NCBI RefSeq assembly: GCF_014635845.1
Contig: NZ_BMDP01000002.1
Span: 372,001-436,000, forward strand
Direction: 5' to 3'
Source of the DNA: Oxalicibacterium solurbis
Lineage (GTDB): Bacteria > Pseudomonadota > Gammaproteobacteria > Burkholderiales > Burkholderiaceae_D
DNA length: 64,000 bases
Part shown: piece after piece, positions 8,888 through 17,616 of the stretch
Numbering within the stretch: position 1 is the stretch's first letter
Layout of the letters: each line of letters starts with the position of its first letter
Position numbers and translations under genes: made by a program
The notes under the pieces: generated by a model
Seen by the model: the letters and a program-made list of their open reading frames with translations, nothing else
Told to the model about the DNA's origin: nothing
The model's database searches: none

Positions 8888-9305
8888 TTCCCGCTGGTGG
8901 GCGGAGGCGGAAATTCGTGTGCAATTCTTCGATCTGGATCCGATGCAGGTTGTCTGGCACGGGAATTATGTGCGTTATCTGGAAATCGTGCGCTGTGCCT
9001 TGCTGGATCGTATCGATTACAACTATGAGGCAATGAATGCTTCGGGATATATCTGGCCGATCATCGATATGCAATTGCGTTATACAGGTCCTGCCAGATT
9101 CGGCAAGCTTCTGAAATTGCGTGCCGATCTGATTGAATGGGAAAACTGCATGAAGATCGAATACCTGATCACGGATGCCGAAACAGGAGCGCGCTTGACA
9201 CGTGCCAGTACGACGCAAGTTGCCATCGACATGAAAAATGAAGAGATGTGTTTCGCTTCTCCGGCCATCTTGTTTGAAAAACTAGGACTGACCCCACCGG
9301 TATGA
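8871..9305 (+). CDS. 4HBT/YbgC-like hotdog thioesterase
   Basis: A 144-residue hotdog thioesterase. The signature FFDLDPMQVVWHGNYVRYLE carries the Asp and His-x-Asn-Tyr pattern of the 4-hydroxybenzoyl-CoA thioesterase/YbgC family. In aryl polyene clusters this is the ApeK position, assumed to act on a chain thioester or on stalled chains. ATG 8871 overlaps the lyase end by 17 bases, and the gene itself overlaps the next one by four. Confidence 0.85.
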   Translation: MRRKNNSRWWAEAEIRVQFFDLDPMQVVWHGNYVRYLEIVRCALLDRIDYNYEAMNASGYIWPIIDMQLRYTGPARFGKLLKLRADLIEWENCMKIEYLITDAETGARLTRASTTQVAIDMKNEEMCFASPAILFEKLGLTPPV

Positions 9306-9904
9306 AGAATTTTTTCCTTGTTGTTGCCATGACACTCATTGCCAATCTGAGCCAGGCTGCTGCACCGATCAGTGAAATCCAGTCCATGCTGGATAAGCCC
9401 CAGGTATTGTGCGGCCGTTTTGATCAGGTCAAGAAACTGTCCGGGATGAAAAAACCGTTGTCGTCGAATGGACGGTTTTGTGTCGTGACGGGAAAGGGCG
9501 TGCTATGGCGAACGTTGCATCCCTTTCCCGATACCCTGAAGTTGACGAAGGACGAAATTATTCACTATCAGGGCGACCGCGTTGCCATGCGCCTCGACGC
9601 CAATCAGGAGCCAACGGTGCGTACGATCAACAGCGTGCTGTTCTCGTTATTGTCTGGCGACTTGTCTCAACTGGAGACATTGTTCGATGTGGAAGGCAAC
9701 ACGGATAAAAAGGCATGGCGCGTCACGCTGAGAGCGAAACAACCCGCATTGGCAAAGGTGATTGGCGCCATTACGCTGAAGGGGGACAGTCGCGTTCAGA
9801 GCGTGCATTTTGATGAGGCAAGCGGGGACACAACAGATATCGTGTTTTCCGCCATGCAAACGGGAGAGGCGGCAATGCTGCCGGAAGAAGCCGCGCTATT
9901 CTGA
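9302..9904 (+). CDS. LolA-like outer-membrane lipoprotein carrier protein
   Basis: A 200-residue exported protein with signal peptide MKNFFLVVAMTLIANLSQA cleaved before about residue 20, followed by a LolA/DUF6702-like beta-rich domain (FDQVKKL, GVLWRTLHPFPDTLKL, a typical LolA stretch). It probably carries the hydrophobic pigment-lipid across the periplasm together with the MMPL exporter and the DUF3261 lipoprotein encoded next. It starts ATGA-style on the previous stop and abuts the exporter. Confidence 0.82.
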   Translation: MKNFFLVVAMTLIANLSQAAAPISEIQSMLDKPQVLCGRFDQVKKLSGMKKPLSSNGRFCVVTGKGVLWRTLHPFPDTLKLTKDEIIHYQGDRVAMRLDANQEPTVRTINSVLFSLLSGDLSQLETLFDVEGNTDKKAWRVTLRAKQPALAKVIGAITLKGDSRVQSVHFDEASGDTTDIVFSAMQTGEAAMLPEEAALF

Positions 9905-12273
9905 TGAATCGTAAAAGTCTCACGTTGGTCTGGGCGCTGGTGGTATGTCTGCTGCTCGGACATAACGCCTACTTGTGGCTGGTAAAACGTATCGCGCCGG
10001 ATACCGATATTCTGGCCTTGTTGCCGTTGCAGGAACGTGATCCTGTCTTGCAGCGCTCGTTTGCACACATGATCGAATCTGCGCAGCAGCGTGTCATCGT
10101 GCTGGTCGGCGCCAGGGGCTGGAATGATGCAATGCGCGCGGCCGATGCCTATACGGATGTTCTGAAAAACGAACCGGATGCGATTAGCCTGTCGCAAGTG
10201 ACGGATCAGATGCAAGGGGACTGGCTGGCCCAGTTCCGGAAACATGCGGCTGTTTTACTGACCTCTGCGCAGGAGGAGCAATTGCGGAGTCAGCCGCCGC
10301 AGTTCTGGCTGGACACGGCGCGAGCAGGGTTATATGGCATGTTTTCCGGACCGAAAGTCGGTGCGTGGCAGGATGATCCATTTGGCCTGCTGGGCGGCTG
10401 GGTGCAGGAGCGCGCAAGAGAAACGCCGGTACGTCCTCGAGACGGGCGTTTGGCCGTTTCGAATGCCGACCGGCATTATGTATTGCTGCCGATGATGCTG
10501 AATGTGCCCGCATTTTCGATGAGTGCGCAGGAAACAGTGCTGCCACTGCTCGATCATGCTGCACAGGCAGCGCGCCATGCGGTACCGACGGCGGACATCA
10601 TCGCTTCGGGCGTGGTGTTGCACACAGCGGCAGCGGGCGAACAGGCAGCGCGCGAAGTATCGCTCATCGGAGCCGGTTCGCTGGTCGGTATTGCGTTGCT
10701 GACGTGGCTTGCATTTCGGTCGATCAAGCCGATTGGCCTGGTGTTGCTGTCGATCGGCATTGGTTGTCTGGGAGCGCTGTCGATCTGCTGGATATTGTTT
10801 GGACGGATTCATTTGCTGACGCTTGTGTTCGGAGCCAGCTTGATTGGTGTGGCGCAGGACTACGGCATTTATTTCCTTTGCCATCGCTTGAATGCCGACG
10901 AACGCCTGGATTCGGTGGCCCTTCTCAGAAAACTGTTGCCAGGGTTGGGACTGACCTTGCTTGCCGCCGTGATCGGATATGCAGGACTGGCATTGACGCC
11001 TTTTCCGGGCTTGCGGCAAATGGCATTGTTCTCGGCATTGGGATTGATATTCGCATGGCTGACCGTGGTGTGCTGGTTTCCTTCATTGATCGCCGGTGGC
11101 AGGCTCAGAGGGGGCGTGCTGGTGATGAAATACGGTGCGCTGCTGAAAAGCTGGCCGCCGCGATGTGCAGGGCATGGAAAGTTTCTGGTGGCAGGCTTGC
11201 TCTTGCTGGGCATGTTGCTTGCGGCCGGCTTGTCACGTTTGGATGCGAATGACGATATTCGCCAGTTACAGAATCCACCCAGACATCTGGTGGAAGACCA
11301 GATGAAATTGAATAAATTGCTGGATGCGGCTTCGCCAGTCCAGTTTTTCCTGGTCCGCGGCATCTCCACAGAGGAAGTGCTGCAGCGCGAGGAGGCATTG
11401 AAGCATCGGCTCGATCCGTTGATTGCCGATGGAAAAATCAGCGGATATCAGGCGATGTCGAATTGGGTGCCATCGGTACGGACGCAGGAGGAAAGAAAAT
11501 CCCTGCTGGAAGAAAAGCTGTACCAGCCGGGGGGACCGTTGGCGAAATTGGCCAGGGAAACGGGTGAGGACGGGGCATGGGTGGAAAGAACGCGCGATCG
11601 TCTTCTGAAAACAACGGGCGTGCTGACGGTCGATGATTTTCTGAAAACGCCAGCGAGTGAACCGTGGCGGCATTTGTGGCTGGGTAATGTCGACGGGGAG
11701 GTGGCCGGCATTGTGGCGTTGCGCGGTCTGCATGTCACGGAATTCGGTACCCTGAAACAAGTCGCTCGCGATTTGCCCGGCGTGCAATGGGTGGACAAGG
11801 TCGATGAAATTTCTTCCGTGCTGGGACGATATCGTCAATACATGATGCTTGTGTTGTTGGGTGCCTATGCGGTGGTCTTTCTTGTATTGTCGCTACGTTA
11901 CCGTTTCGCTGCCTGGCGCGTGCTGGGCCCGGTGGCATTGGCCAGTATCGCTACGTTGGCAATGCTCGGATTCTTCGGACAGGATCTGCAATTGTTTCAT
12001 GTACTGGCGTTGATGCTGCTGCTCGGGGTTGGTGTGGATTACGGCATTTTCATGCAGGAACATCCGGGCAGGGATAGTACGGTTCCATGGCTTGCCGTCG
12101 GCCTGTCGGCGGCAAATACGATTCTGTCATTCGGCTTGCTTGCGTTGAGTCATACGCCGGCCTTGCACGCTTTCGGACTGACGATGCTGATCGGTATTTT
12201 GCTGGTATGGATAACGGTGCCATGCTTCGGGAAAAGGCGTGCCGACGATATGCAGCCATGGAGGCAGCAATGA
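9904..12273 (+). CDS. MMPL/RND-family lipid exporter
   Basis: A 789-residue polytopic protein with the two-fold RND arrangement: an N-terminal anchor (about residues 6-26), a large periplasmic loop, a six-helix block from about residue 255 to 415, a second periplasmic loop and a closing helical block from about 655 to 780. Family hallmarks are GVAQDYGIYFLCH and GVGVDYGIFMQE, each with the intramembrane Asp-Tyr pair seen in MMPL transporters. Predicted to extract the aryl polyene lipid from the inner membrane (ApeM position). It overlaps the downstream lipoprotein gene by four bases. Confidence 0.9.
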   Translation: MNRKSLTLVWALVVCLLLGHNAYLWLVKRIAPDTDILALLPLQERDPVLQRSFAHMIESAQQRVIVLVGARGWNDAMRAADAYTDVLKNEPDAISLSQVTDQMQGDWLAQFRKHAAVLLTSAQEEQLRSQPPQFWLDTARAGLYGMFSGPKVGAWQDDPFGLLGGWVQERARETPVRPRDGRLAVSNADRHYVLLPMMLNVPAFSMSAQETVLPLLDHAAQAARHAVPTADIIASGVVLHTAAAGEQAAREVSLIGAGSLVGIALLTWLAFRSIKPIGLVLLSIGIGCLGALSICWILFGRIHLLTLVFGASLIGVAQDYGIYFLCHRLNADERLDSVALLRKLLPGLGLTLLAAVIGYAGLALTPFPGLRQMALFSALGLIFAWLTVVCWFPSLIAGGRLRGGVLVMKYGALLKSWPPRCAGHGKFLVAGLLLLGMLLAAGLSRLDANDDIRQLQNPPRHLVEDQMKLNKLLDAASPVQFFLVRGISTEEVLQREEALKHRLDPLIADGKISGYQAMSNWVPSVRTQEERKSLLEEKLYQPGGPLAKLARETGEDGAWVERTRDRLLKTTGVLTVDDFLKTPASEPWRHLWLGNVDGEVAGIVALRGLHVTEFGTLKQVARDLPGVQWVDKVDEISSVLGRYRQYMMLVLLGAYAVVFLVLSLRYRFAAWRVLGPVALASIATLAMLGFFGQDLQLFHVLALMLLLGVGVDYGIFMQEHPGRDSTVPWLAVGLSAANTILSFGLLALSHTPALHAFGLTMLIGILLVWITVPCFGKRRADDMQPWRQQ

Positions 12274-12821
12274 AGCATTGCTGGGCAAGTTTCCTGTTGC
12301 TGCTGTTGCTTGTCGGCTGTGCGACACAGCCGCAATCCCATCCGGAACGCCTGGGATTGCGGCTGGCGCCTGAAACACTGGGCATCTCGATTGCCCGGCA
12401 ACAGCATTTGAAAGTCGAACGAGAAGGACGGGTCGACGAGTTGAACGTGGCCCTTGAAATTGATTCTTCGCATCTTGAAATGGTCGGTCTGGCTTTCGGG
12501 CAACGGGTATTGAGCCTTCATTACGATGGCAAGGAGCTGCATTCGTGGAGGCATGTGATGCTGCCTGCACAGGTGCATGCCGAGGATGTCCTTGAAGATG
12601 TGCAGTTGACTCTCTGGCCTGAACAGGCGATCGCCAGCGCGTTGCCGTCCGGATGGACGATCGAGGATGCGGGATTGCAGCGTACGCTCTATCTGGATGG
12701 TAAGCCCGTTACCGTGATCCATTACCAGGCATTGCCGCACTGGAGTAGTCCCACAGTGGTACTGGAAAATTTGCGTTACCGGTATCGGTTGACAATCCAG
12801 TCCGTGCCGGCCGGGCCGTGA
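12270..12821 (+). CDS. DUF3261 family lipoprotein
   Basis: A 183-residue lipoprotein. The signal MKHCWASFLLLLLLVGC has its lipobox Cys at residue 17, and the remainder matches the DUF3261 proteins that sit between the MMPL exporter and the ketosynthase in aryl polyene clusters (ApeN position). It is probably outer-membrane attached and may receive the pigment from the LolA-like carrier; this LolB-like role is inference. The start is set by the ATGA overlap with the exporter stop. Confidence 0.82.
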   Translation: MKHCWASFLLLLLLVGCATQPQSHPERLGLRLAPETLGISIARQQHLKVEREGRVDELNVALEIDSSHLEMVGLAFGQRVLSLHYDGKELHSWRHVMLPAQVHAEDVLEDVQLTLWPEQAIASALPSGWTIEDAGLQRTLYLDGKPVTVIHYQALPHWSSPTVVLENLRYRYRLTIQSVPAGP

Positions 12822-14026
12822 CCCAACAGATCGGAACAGGAATGATGCTGTACTTGAATGAATGTGGGCTCGTGTGCGCCTTGGGAGATACGCATGACAT
12901 GATCAAGGAACGTATGTTCGATCGTGTCCGGAGTGGCGTGACGTTGACTGACGCTTGGAGTGCAGGACGTGCGTTGCCAGTCGGCGAAGTGAAGACGGCA
13001 TTGCCATCGATGGCCAACTGGCCTGTTGAATATCGCAGCCGGAACAATGCGCTCGCGCTGGCGGCACTGGCACAAATTCGTGCAGCCGTTGATGACGCTA
13101 TCGCAGAATTTGGCCCGGTTCGAATCGGCATCGTGATCGGCACTAGCACTTCCGGAATCGCGGAAACAGAAATCGCCATGCGCCGGCAAGCGGAAGACGG
13201 ACAGTTCCCGCAAGCGTTTCATTATGCCCAGCAGGAAATGGGCTCTCCGGCAACGATGCTGGCGACCGAACTCGGCACGGCCGGACCGGCGTATGTGCAA
13301 TCCAGCGCCTGTTCTTCCAGTGCCAAGGCGCTGGCAAGCGCGGCTCGTTTGCTGAACATGGGTGTGTGCGATGCAGTGTTGTGTGGTGGAGTCGATTCGA
13401 TGTGCTCTTTCACGATAGCGGGCTTTTCGGCGCTGGAATCGGTCAGCCGGGAACGCTGCAATCCCTTGAGCGTGAATCGCAACGGTATCAATATCGGCGA
13501 AGGGGCGGCCCTGTTCCTGATGACGCGCAAGGCCTCGGCCATCGCCTTGTGTGGCTGGGGCGAATCTTCCGACGGGCATCATATGTCTGCACCAGATCCC
13601 ACGGGCAGTGGAGCACGCCTTGCGATAGAGCAGGCGTTGATGCGTGCGGGAGTCGCTGCATCGGGGATTGACTATATCAACATGCACGGCACTGCCACGA
13701 TCCAGAACGATGCAATGGAATCACGGATGGTGAACGATATTTTCGGCGGAGAGGTGGCAGTCAGTTCGACGAAGCCGTTGACCGGCCATGCACTGGGAGC
13801 TGCAGCGGCCATTGAGGCGGCGCTATGCTGGCTGGCGATGCAGGACGACAACAATGATGGAAAATTGCCGCCGCACTTGTGGGATGGCGTGGCCGATCCG
13901 GCATTGCCCATGCTGAATACCGTAACACCCGGAATGCGACTTGGAAGGCCGCTGAAACATGCATTGAGCAGTTCATTTGCATTTGGCGGCTCCAATGCGG
14001 CGTTGGTCTTGAGAAGAAGCGAATGA
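12818..14026 (+). CDS. Beta-ketoacyl-ACP synthase (elongating ketosynthase, partner of the chain length factor)
   Basis: A 402-residue KAS I/II-type ketosynthase with an intact catalytic triad: Cys165 in QSSACSSSAKAL, His in NMHGTATIQND and His in TGHALGAAAA. It should condense malonyl units onto the aryl starter, with the Cys-less protein encoded at 1188 as its partner (ApeO-ApeC in E. coli). The start is GTG 12818, overlapping the previous stop; ATG 12842 is an alternative eight codons in. Confidence 0.9.
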   Translation: MTQQIGTGMMLYLNECGLVCALGDTHDMIKERMFDRVRSGVTLTDAWSAGRALPVGEVKTALPSMANWPVEYRSRNNALALAALAQIRAAVDDAIAEFGPVRIGIVIGTSTSGIAETEIAMRRQAEDGQFPQAFHYAQQEMGSPATMLATELGTAGPAYVQSSACSSSAKALASAARLLNMGVCDAVLCGGVDSMCSFTIAGFSALESVSRERCNPLSVNRNGINIGEGAALFLMTRKASAIALCGWGESSDGHHMSAPDPTGSGARLAIEQALMRAGVAASGIDYINMHGTATIQNDAMESRMVNDIFGGEVAVSSTKPLTGHALGAAAAIEAALCWLAMQDDNNDGKLPPHLWDGVADPALPMLNTVTPGMRLGRPLKHALSSSFAFGGSNAALVLRRSE

Positions 14027-14493
14027 GTTTGCCGGATATACGAGCGCTGGTTCCTCATGCGGGGCGCATGGTTCTGCTCGATCGCCTGGTTTCCGTGGGG
14101 GAAGAGTCATTGTGTGCGGAGATCGTGATCGGCGAAAGAACGGTTTTTTGCGATGGCCAAGGCGTGGGAGCATGGATAGGTGTCGAATACATGGCGCAAG
14201 CGGTGGCTGCATTTGCGGGATACGAAGCCAGGCTGAAAGGAAGTATGGTCAAGGTAGGATTTTTTCTCGGAACGCGCAGTTACGAAAGTGATTGCCACAA
14301 TTTCACGGTTGGAAGCAGGTTGCATGTTTTTGTGCAACGTGCGCTGCAGGGCGAAAACGGCCTGGGCGCATTTGAATGCAGGATCGAAGACGCAGAAGCC
14401 GGCAGGGGAGTGTTGGCCAAGGCGACGATTACGGTTTTTCAACCGGATGATGTTCAGGAATTTTTGCAGGGAGTCAAAAAAGGTTCAGCATGA
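14023..14493 (+). CDS. 3-hydroxyacyl-ACP dehydratase, hotdog fold (second dehydratase)
   Basis: A 156-residue hotdog protein: LVPHAGRMVLLDRL carries the conserved HxxRMxLLD pattern, and IGVEYMAQAVAAFAGYEA is the second half of the FabZ/ApeP-like active site. It is expected to pair with the hotdog domain fused to the ligase (3797) to dehydrate growing chains, as ApeI and ApeP do. The start ATG overlaps the ketosynthase TGA, and the end overlaps the reductase by four bases. Confidence 0.88.
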   Translation: MSLPDIRALVPHAGRMVLLDRLVSVGEESLCAEIVIGERTVFCDGQGVGAWIGVEYMAQAVAAFAGYEARLKGSMVKVGFFLGTRSYESDCHNFTVGSRLHVFVQRALQGENGLGAFECRIEDAEAGRGVLAKATITVFQPDDVQEFLQGVKKGSA

Positions 14494-15215
14494 ATAAAAG
14501 CATTCTGGTTACAGGATCGTCGCGCGGCATTGGCAAGGCAATTGCCTTGCGATTGGCGCGCGATGGTTACGATATCGTTCTGCATTGCCGAAGCCGGCGC
14601 GCCGAAGCCGATGCGGTTGCACAGTCGATTGTTGCGATGGGGCGTGTAGCGCGCGTGCTGCAGTTCGATATCGGCGATCGTGATATTGCGTCACAAGCAC
14701 TCTCGGAAGATGTGGAAAAGCATGGCTGCTATCACGGCATCGTCTGCAATGCGGGGCTGGTGCGTGACAATGCATTCCCTGCCATGTCCGGCGAGGACTG
14801 GGATGTCGTGCTGCGATCCAATCTAGACGGTTTTTATAATGTTCTGAATCCGTTGGTCATGCCGATGGTGCGGCGTCGCCAACCCGGCCGCATTGTCACG
14901 CTGGCCTCGGTGTCCGGTTTGATCGGCAATCGTGGGCAAGTGAATTACAGTGCGGCGAAGGCAGGAATCATCGGTGCAACCAAGGCATTGGCAATAGAGT
15001 TGGCAAGCCGCGAGATCACGGTCAATTGTGTTGCGCCGGGATTGATCGAGACCGACATGATAGAAGGTGCGCCACTGGAAGAGGCATTGAAGATGATTCC
15101 TGCAAGACGAATCGGAAAGCCGGATGAAGTCGCAGCTGCAGTCAGTTTCCTGATCAGCGAGGAAGCGGCCTACATTACCCGACAGGTGATTTCAGTCAAC
15201 GGAGGATTGGCGTGA
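14490..15215 (+). CDS. 3-ketoacyl-ACP reductase, FabG-type SDR
   Basis: A 241-residue classical short-chain dehydrogenase: NADPH motif TGSSRGIGKA at 8-17, NAG at 87-89, and a catalytic Ser140, Tyr153, Lys157 triad (YSAAKAG). It should reduce the 3-keto group after every condensation (ApeQ position). It is translationally coupled through overlapping stop and start codons to both neighbours. Confidence 0.9.
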   Translation: MNKSILVTGSSRGIGKAIALRLARDGYDIVLHCRSRRAEADAVAQSIVAMGRVARVLQFDIGDRDIASQALSEDVEKHGCYHGIVCNAGLVRDNAFPAMSGEDWDVVLRSNLDGFYNVLNPLVMPMVRRRQPGRIVTLASVSGLIGNRGQVNYSAAKAGIIGATKALAIELASREITVNCVAPGLIETDMIEGAPLEEALKMIPARRIGKPDEVAAAVSFLISEEAAYITRQVISVNGGLA

Positions 15216-16441
15216 ATCATCGTGTTGTCGTTACTGGAATGGCGGGTATCAGTCCGATAGGCAATGACTGGCATGCTATTCGTGCCCGCTTGGGAGAATA
15301 TCGAAACGGCGTGGTGAGGATGGAAGAGTGGGCCGACTACGAGGGCCTGAATACGCGGCTTGGTGCGCCTGCCGTGCCGTTTTCCCTGTCGGATCGATTC
15401 AATCGGAAGACCATGCGCAGCATGGGACGCATTGCACTCATGGCTACCTGCGCAAGCGAAATGGCCTTGCAGGATGCGGGATTGCTCGACGATCCATTGC
15501 TGCAAAGCGGGAAAATGGGCGTGTCCTTTGGATCGTCGGCGGGGACGCCGAGCGCTATCGGCGATTTTGGCCGCATGATGGAAGAGCGAACGACCAAGGG
15601 CATCAATGCGACGACCTATATCAAGATGATGGCGCACACGGCGCCGGTCAACATCGGTGTTTTCTTCGGTGTGACCGGGCGCGTGTTCACGACATCGAGC
15701 GCGTGTACCTCCGGCAGTCAGGGGATCGGATATGCCTATGAAGCGATTCGAACCGGCAAGCAACTGGCAATGATCGCCGGTGGCGCCGAAGAATTGTGTG
15801 CAACCGAGGCAGCGGTTTTCGATACATTGTTCGCAACCAGTGTCCGCAATGACGAACCGGCGATTACCCCAAGACCCTTCGACGCAAATCGGGATGGCCT
15901 GGTCATCGGGGAAGGCGCCGGCTGTCTGATACTGGAAGAGCTGGAACATGCCAAGGCGCGCGGCGCCACTATTTATGCGGAAGTGGTCGGTTTCGGTACG
16001 AATAGCGACGGCTGTCACGTGACGCAACCGAATGCCGAGACGATGAAAATTGCGATGCAACTGGCGCTGGATGACGCAAGATTACAGGCTGCGGATATTG
16101 GTTATGTCAATGCACATGGAACCGGAACCATGCAGGGTGATATTGCCGAATCCCAGGCGACATTCGGCGTATTCGGACGGAACGTACCGATCAGTTCGTT
16201 GAAGAGTTACATGGGACATACGCTGGGCGCATGCGGGGCGCTGGAAGCCTGGATCAGCATCGAGATGATGCGTGACGGTTGGTTTGCACCGACGATCAAT
16301 CTGGAGAAGATCGATCCGCAATGCGCAGAACTGGACTATATCGTCGATGCGGGGCGGACAATCGCATGTGATTACGTGATGTCGAACAATTTTGCCTTTG
16401 GTGGAATCAATACATCCTTGATCTTCAAGCGGTACTGCTGA
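15212..16441 (+). CDS. Beta-ketoacyl-ACP synthase (second, FabF-like)
   Basis: A 409-residue ketosynthase with Cys165 (TSSACTSGSQGIG), His in NAHGTGTMQGD and His in YMGHTLGACG, so it is catalytically complete. Two complete ketosynthases plus one Cys-less partner is the usual aryl polyene set; this one takes the ApeR position at the end of the core operon and may act on early or shorter chains. It starts GTG 15212, overlapping the reductase stop. Confidence 0.9.
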   Translation: MNHRVVVTGMAGISPIGNDWHAIRARLGEYRNGVVRMEEWADYEGLNTRLGAPAVPFSLSDRFNRKTMRSMGRIALMATCASEMALQDAGLLDDPLLQSGKMGVSFGSSAGTPSAIGDFGRMMEERTTKGINATTYIKMMAHTAPVNIGVFFGVTGRVFTTSSACTSGSQGIGYAYEAIRTGKQLAMIAGGAEELCATEAAVFDTLFATSVRNDEPAITPRPFDANRDGLVIGEGAGCLILEELEHAKARGATIYAEVVGFGTNSDGCHVTQPNAETMKIAMQLALDDARLQAADIGYVNAHGTGTMQGDIAESQATFGVFGRNVPISSLKSYMGHTLGACGALEAWISIEMMRDGWFAPTINLEKIDPQCAELDYIVDAGRTIACDYVMSNNFAFGGINTSLIFKRYC

Positions 16442-16496
16442 ACGAATGGGCGTGATGAAAAGGCAATGCCAGAATTCTTAACTGTTGGGGAGTGAC

Positions 16497-16946
16497 ATGA
16501 AAAAGCTGATTGGTTTCTTGATGATTGCCGGGCTGGGAGCGGTTATCGTATTGCCGGCGCAGGCGCGTGACGACAAATTGCTGCTGTCGATTGAAGATGC
16601 GTTGAATGCCAGCAGCAGCAAGGAAAAGCTCGATGGATCCGTCAAATTTTATTTTGGCAACCAGCGAACTCCCAAGGTTCTGAAAAAACTGGGAAGCGAT
16701 GCAAGCAACAAGAAGACGAATGCGTTCGGCAAGTCGGATGAAGATGCATGCCAATGGGCTTTTCTTTCCGCGATGCTTTCGCTTGAACAACGCGCCAAGC
16801 AGTTGGGCGCCAATGCGGTTGTGAACATCGAGAGCAATTACAAGAAAGTGGTGATGTCGAGCGAGACACAATACGAATGTCATGCCGGTGCGATCATGGC
16901 TGGCGTCGCATTGAAGGGCGACTTTGTCAAGATTTCGGGAAAATAA
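16497..16946 (+). CDS. Exported protein of the aryl polyene cluster (YbjQ-like fold, often annotated excinuclease subunit)
   Basis: A 149-residue protein with signal peptide MKKLIGFLMIAGLGAVIVLPAQA. The mature part contains AKQLGANAVVNIESNYK, reminiscent of YbjQ-type domains, and two cysteines (DACQWAF, QYECHAG) that could form a disulfide. Proteins of this kind occur at the end of many aryl polyene clusters and are often mislabelled as an excinuclease subunit; they have no ATPase motif. Start ATG 16497 follows TGGGGAGTGAC. The function is unknown. Confidence 0.75.
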   Translation: MKKLIGFLMIAGLGAVIVLPAQARDDKLLLSIEDALNASSSKEKLDGSVKFYFGNQRTPKVLKKLGSDASNKKTNAFGKSDEDACQWAFLSAMLSLEQRAKQLGANAVVNIESNYKKVVMSSETQYECHAGAIMAGVALKGDFVKISGK

Positions 16947-17583
16947 TGCGACGAGTGCGACGGTATGGCTGGTTGATGCCGATGCCGTCGACGATCGGAG
17001 ATTGCAGTCCTGCATGAACTGGCTTGGGCCGGAAGAACTGGCGCGCCATGCGACATTCATGCGGCCACGGCGCCAGCGGCAGTTTCTGATCGGGCGCATC
17101 CTGCTGAGGTTTGCTGCAGGGCGTTTGCTTGGCGTCGATCCGGCATCGATCATGCTCACGGAGCGCAAAAACGATGCGCCGTTTTTGCGCAATGTTCCTT
17201 CTTCCCTCGGATACAGTGTGTCGCATAGTGGCCCGTGGGTCGCCTGTGCGGTCAGCCGAAAAGTGGCTTTGGGGCTGGATGTTGAAATGCGCGATGCAAG
17301 CCGGGACGTGATGGCGTTGGCGGAAGCCGTGTTCGATACCGATGAATGCGCATTGCTGAATGCGAAAGAGGGCATGCTGCAAATAACAGCCTTTTATGAA
17401 CGATGGAGTATGCGAGAAGCCGCCTTCAAGCTCGCTGCGCGAGGGTATCAGGATGGTAGGCATTTCTCCTTCTTTCCCCATCCGAAAATTTCGATGGTGC
17501 TGTGCAGCGCACAGCCTTTGGACGAAACTTTTTTCCACGACTGCACGGAAGAAGAGGGAGACGGGCCTTTTTCGGTGCAGTAA
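16924..17583 (+). CDS. Sfp-type 4'-phosphopantetheinyl transferase
   Basis: A 219-residue Sfp-family enzyme: SVSHSGPWVACAV, the Mg-binding GLDVEMRD (Asp119, Glu121) and the ERWSMREAAFKL helix are all present. It should convert the two apo carrier proteins of the cluster to their active form. The likely start is TTG 16924, inside the 3' end of the preceding gene; no in-frame ATG is well placed. It is the last gene of the operon. A hairpin (GCGGCAT, six bases, ATGCCGC) at 17585-17604 follows the stop but has no U-run. Confidence 0.87.
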   Translation: MSRFRENNATSATVWLVDADAVDDRRLQSCMNWLGPEELARHATFMRPRRQRQFLIGRILLRFAAGRLLGVDPASIMLTERKNDAPFLRNVPSSLGYSVSHSGPWVACAVSRKVALGLDVEMRDASRDVMALAEAVFDTDECALLNAKEGMLQITAFYERWSMREAAFKLAARGYQDGRHFSFFPHPKISMVLCSAQPLDETFFHDCTEEEGDGPFSVQ

Positions 17584-17616
17584 CGCGGCATACTCCCATG
17601 CCGCCACATTCCTGCC

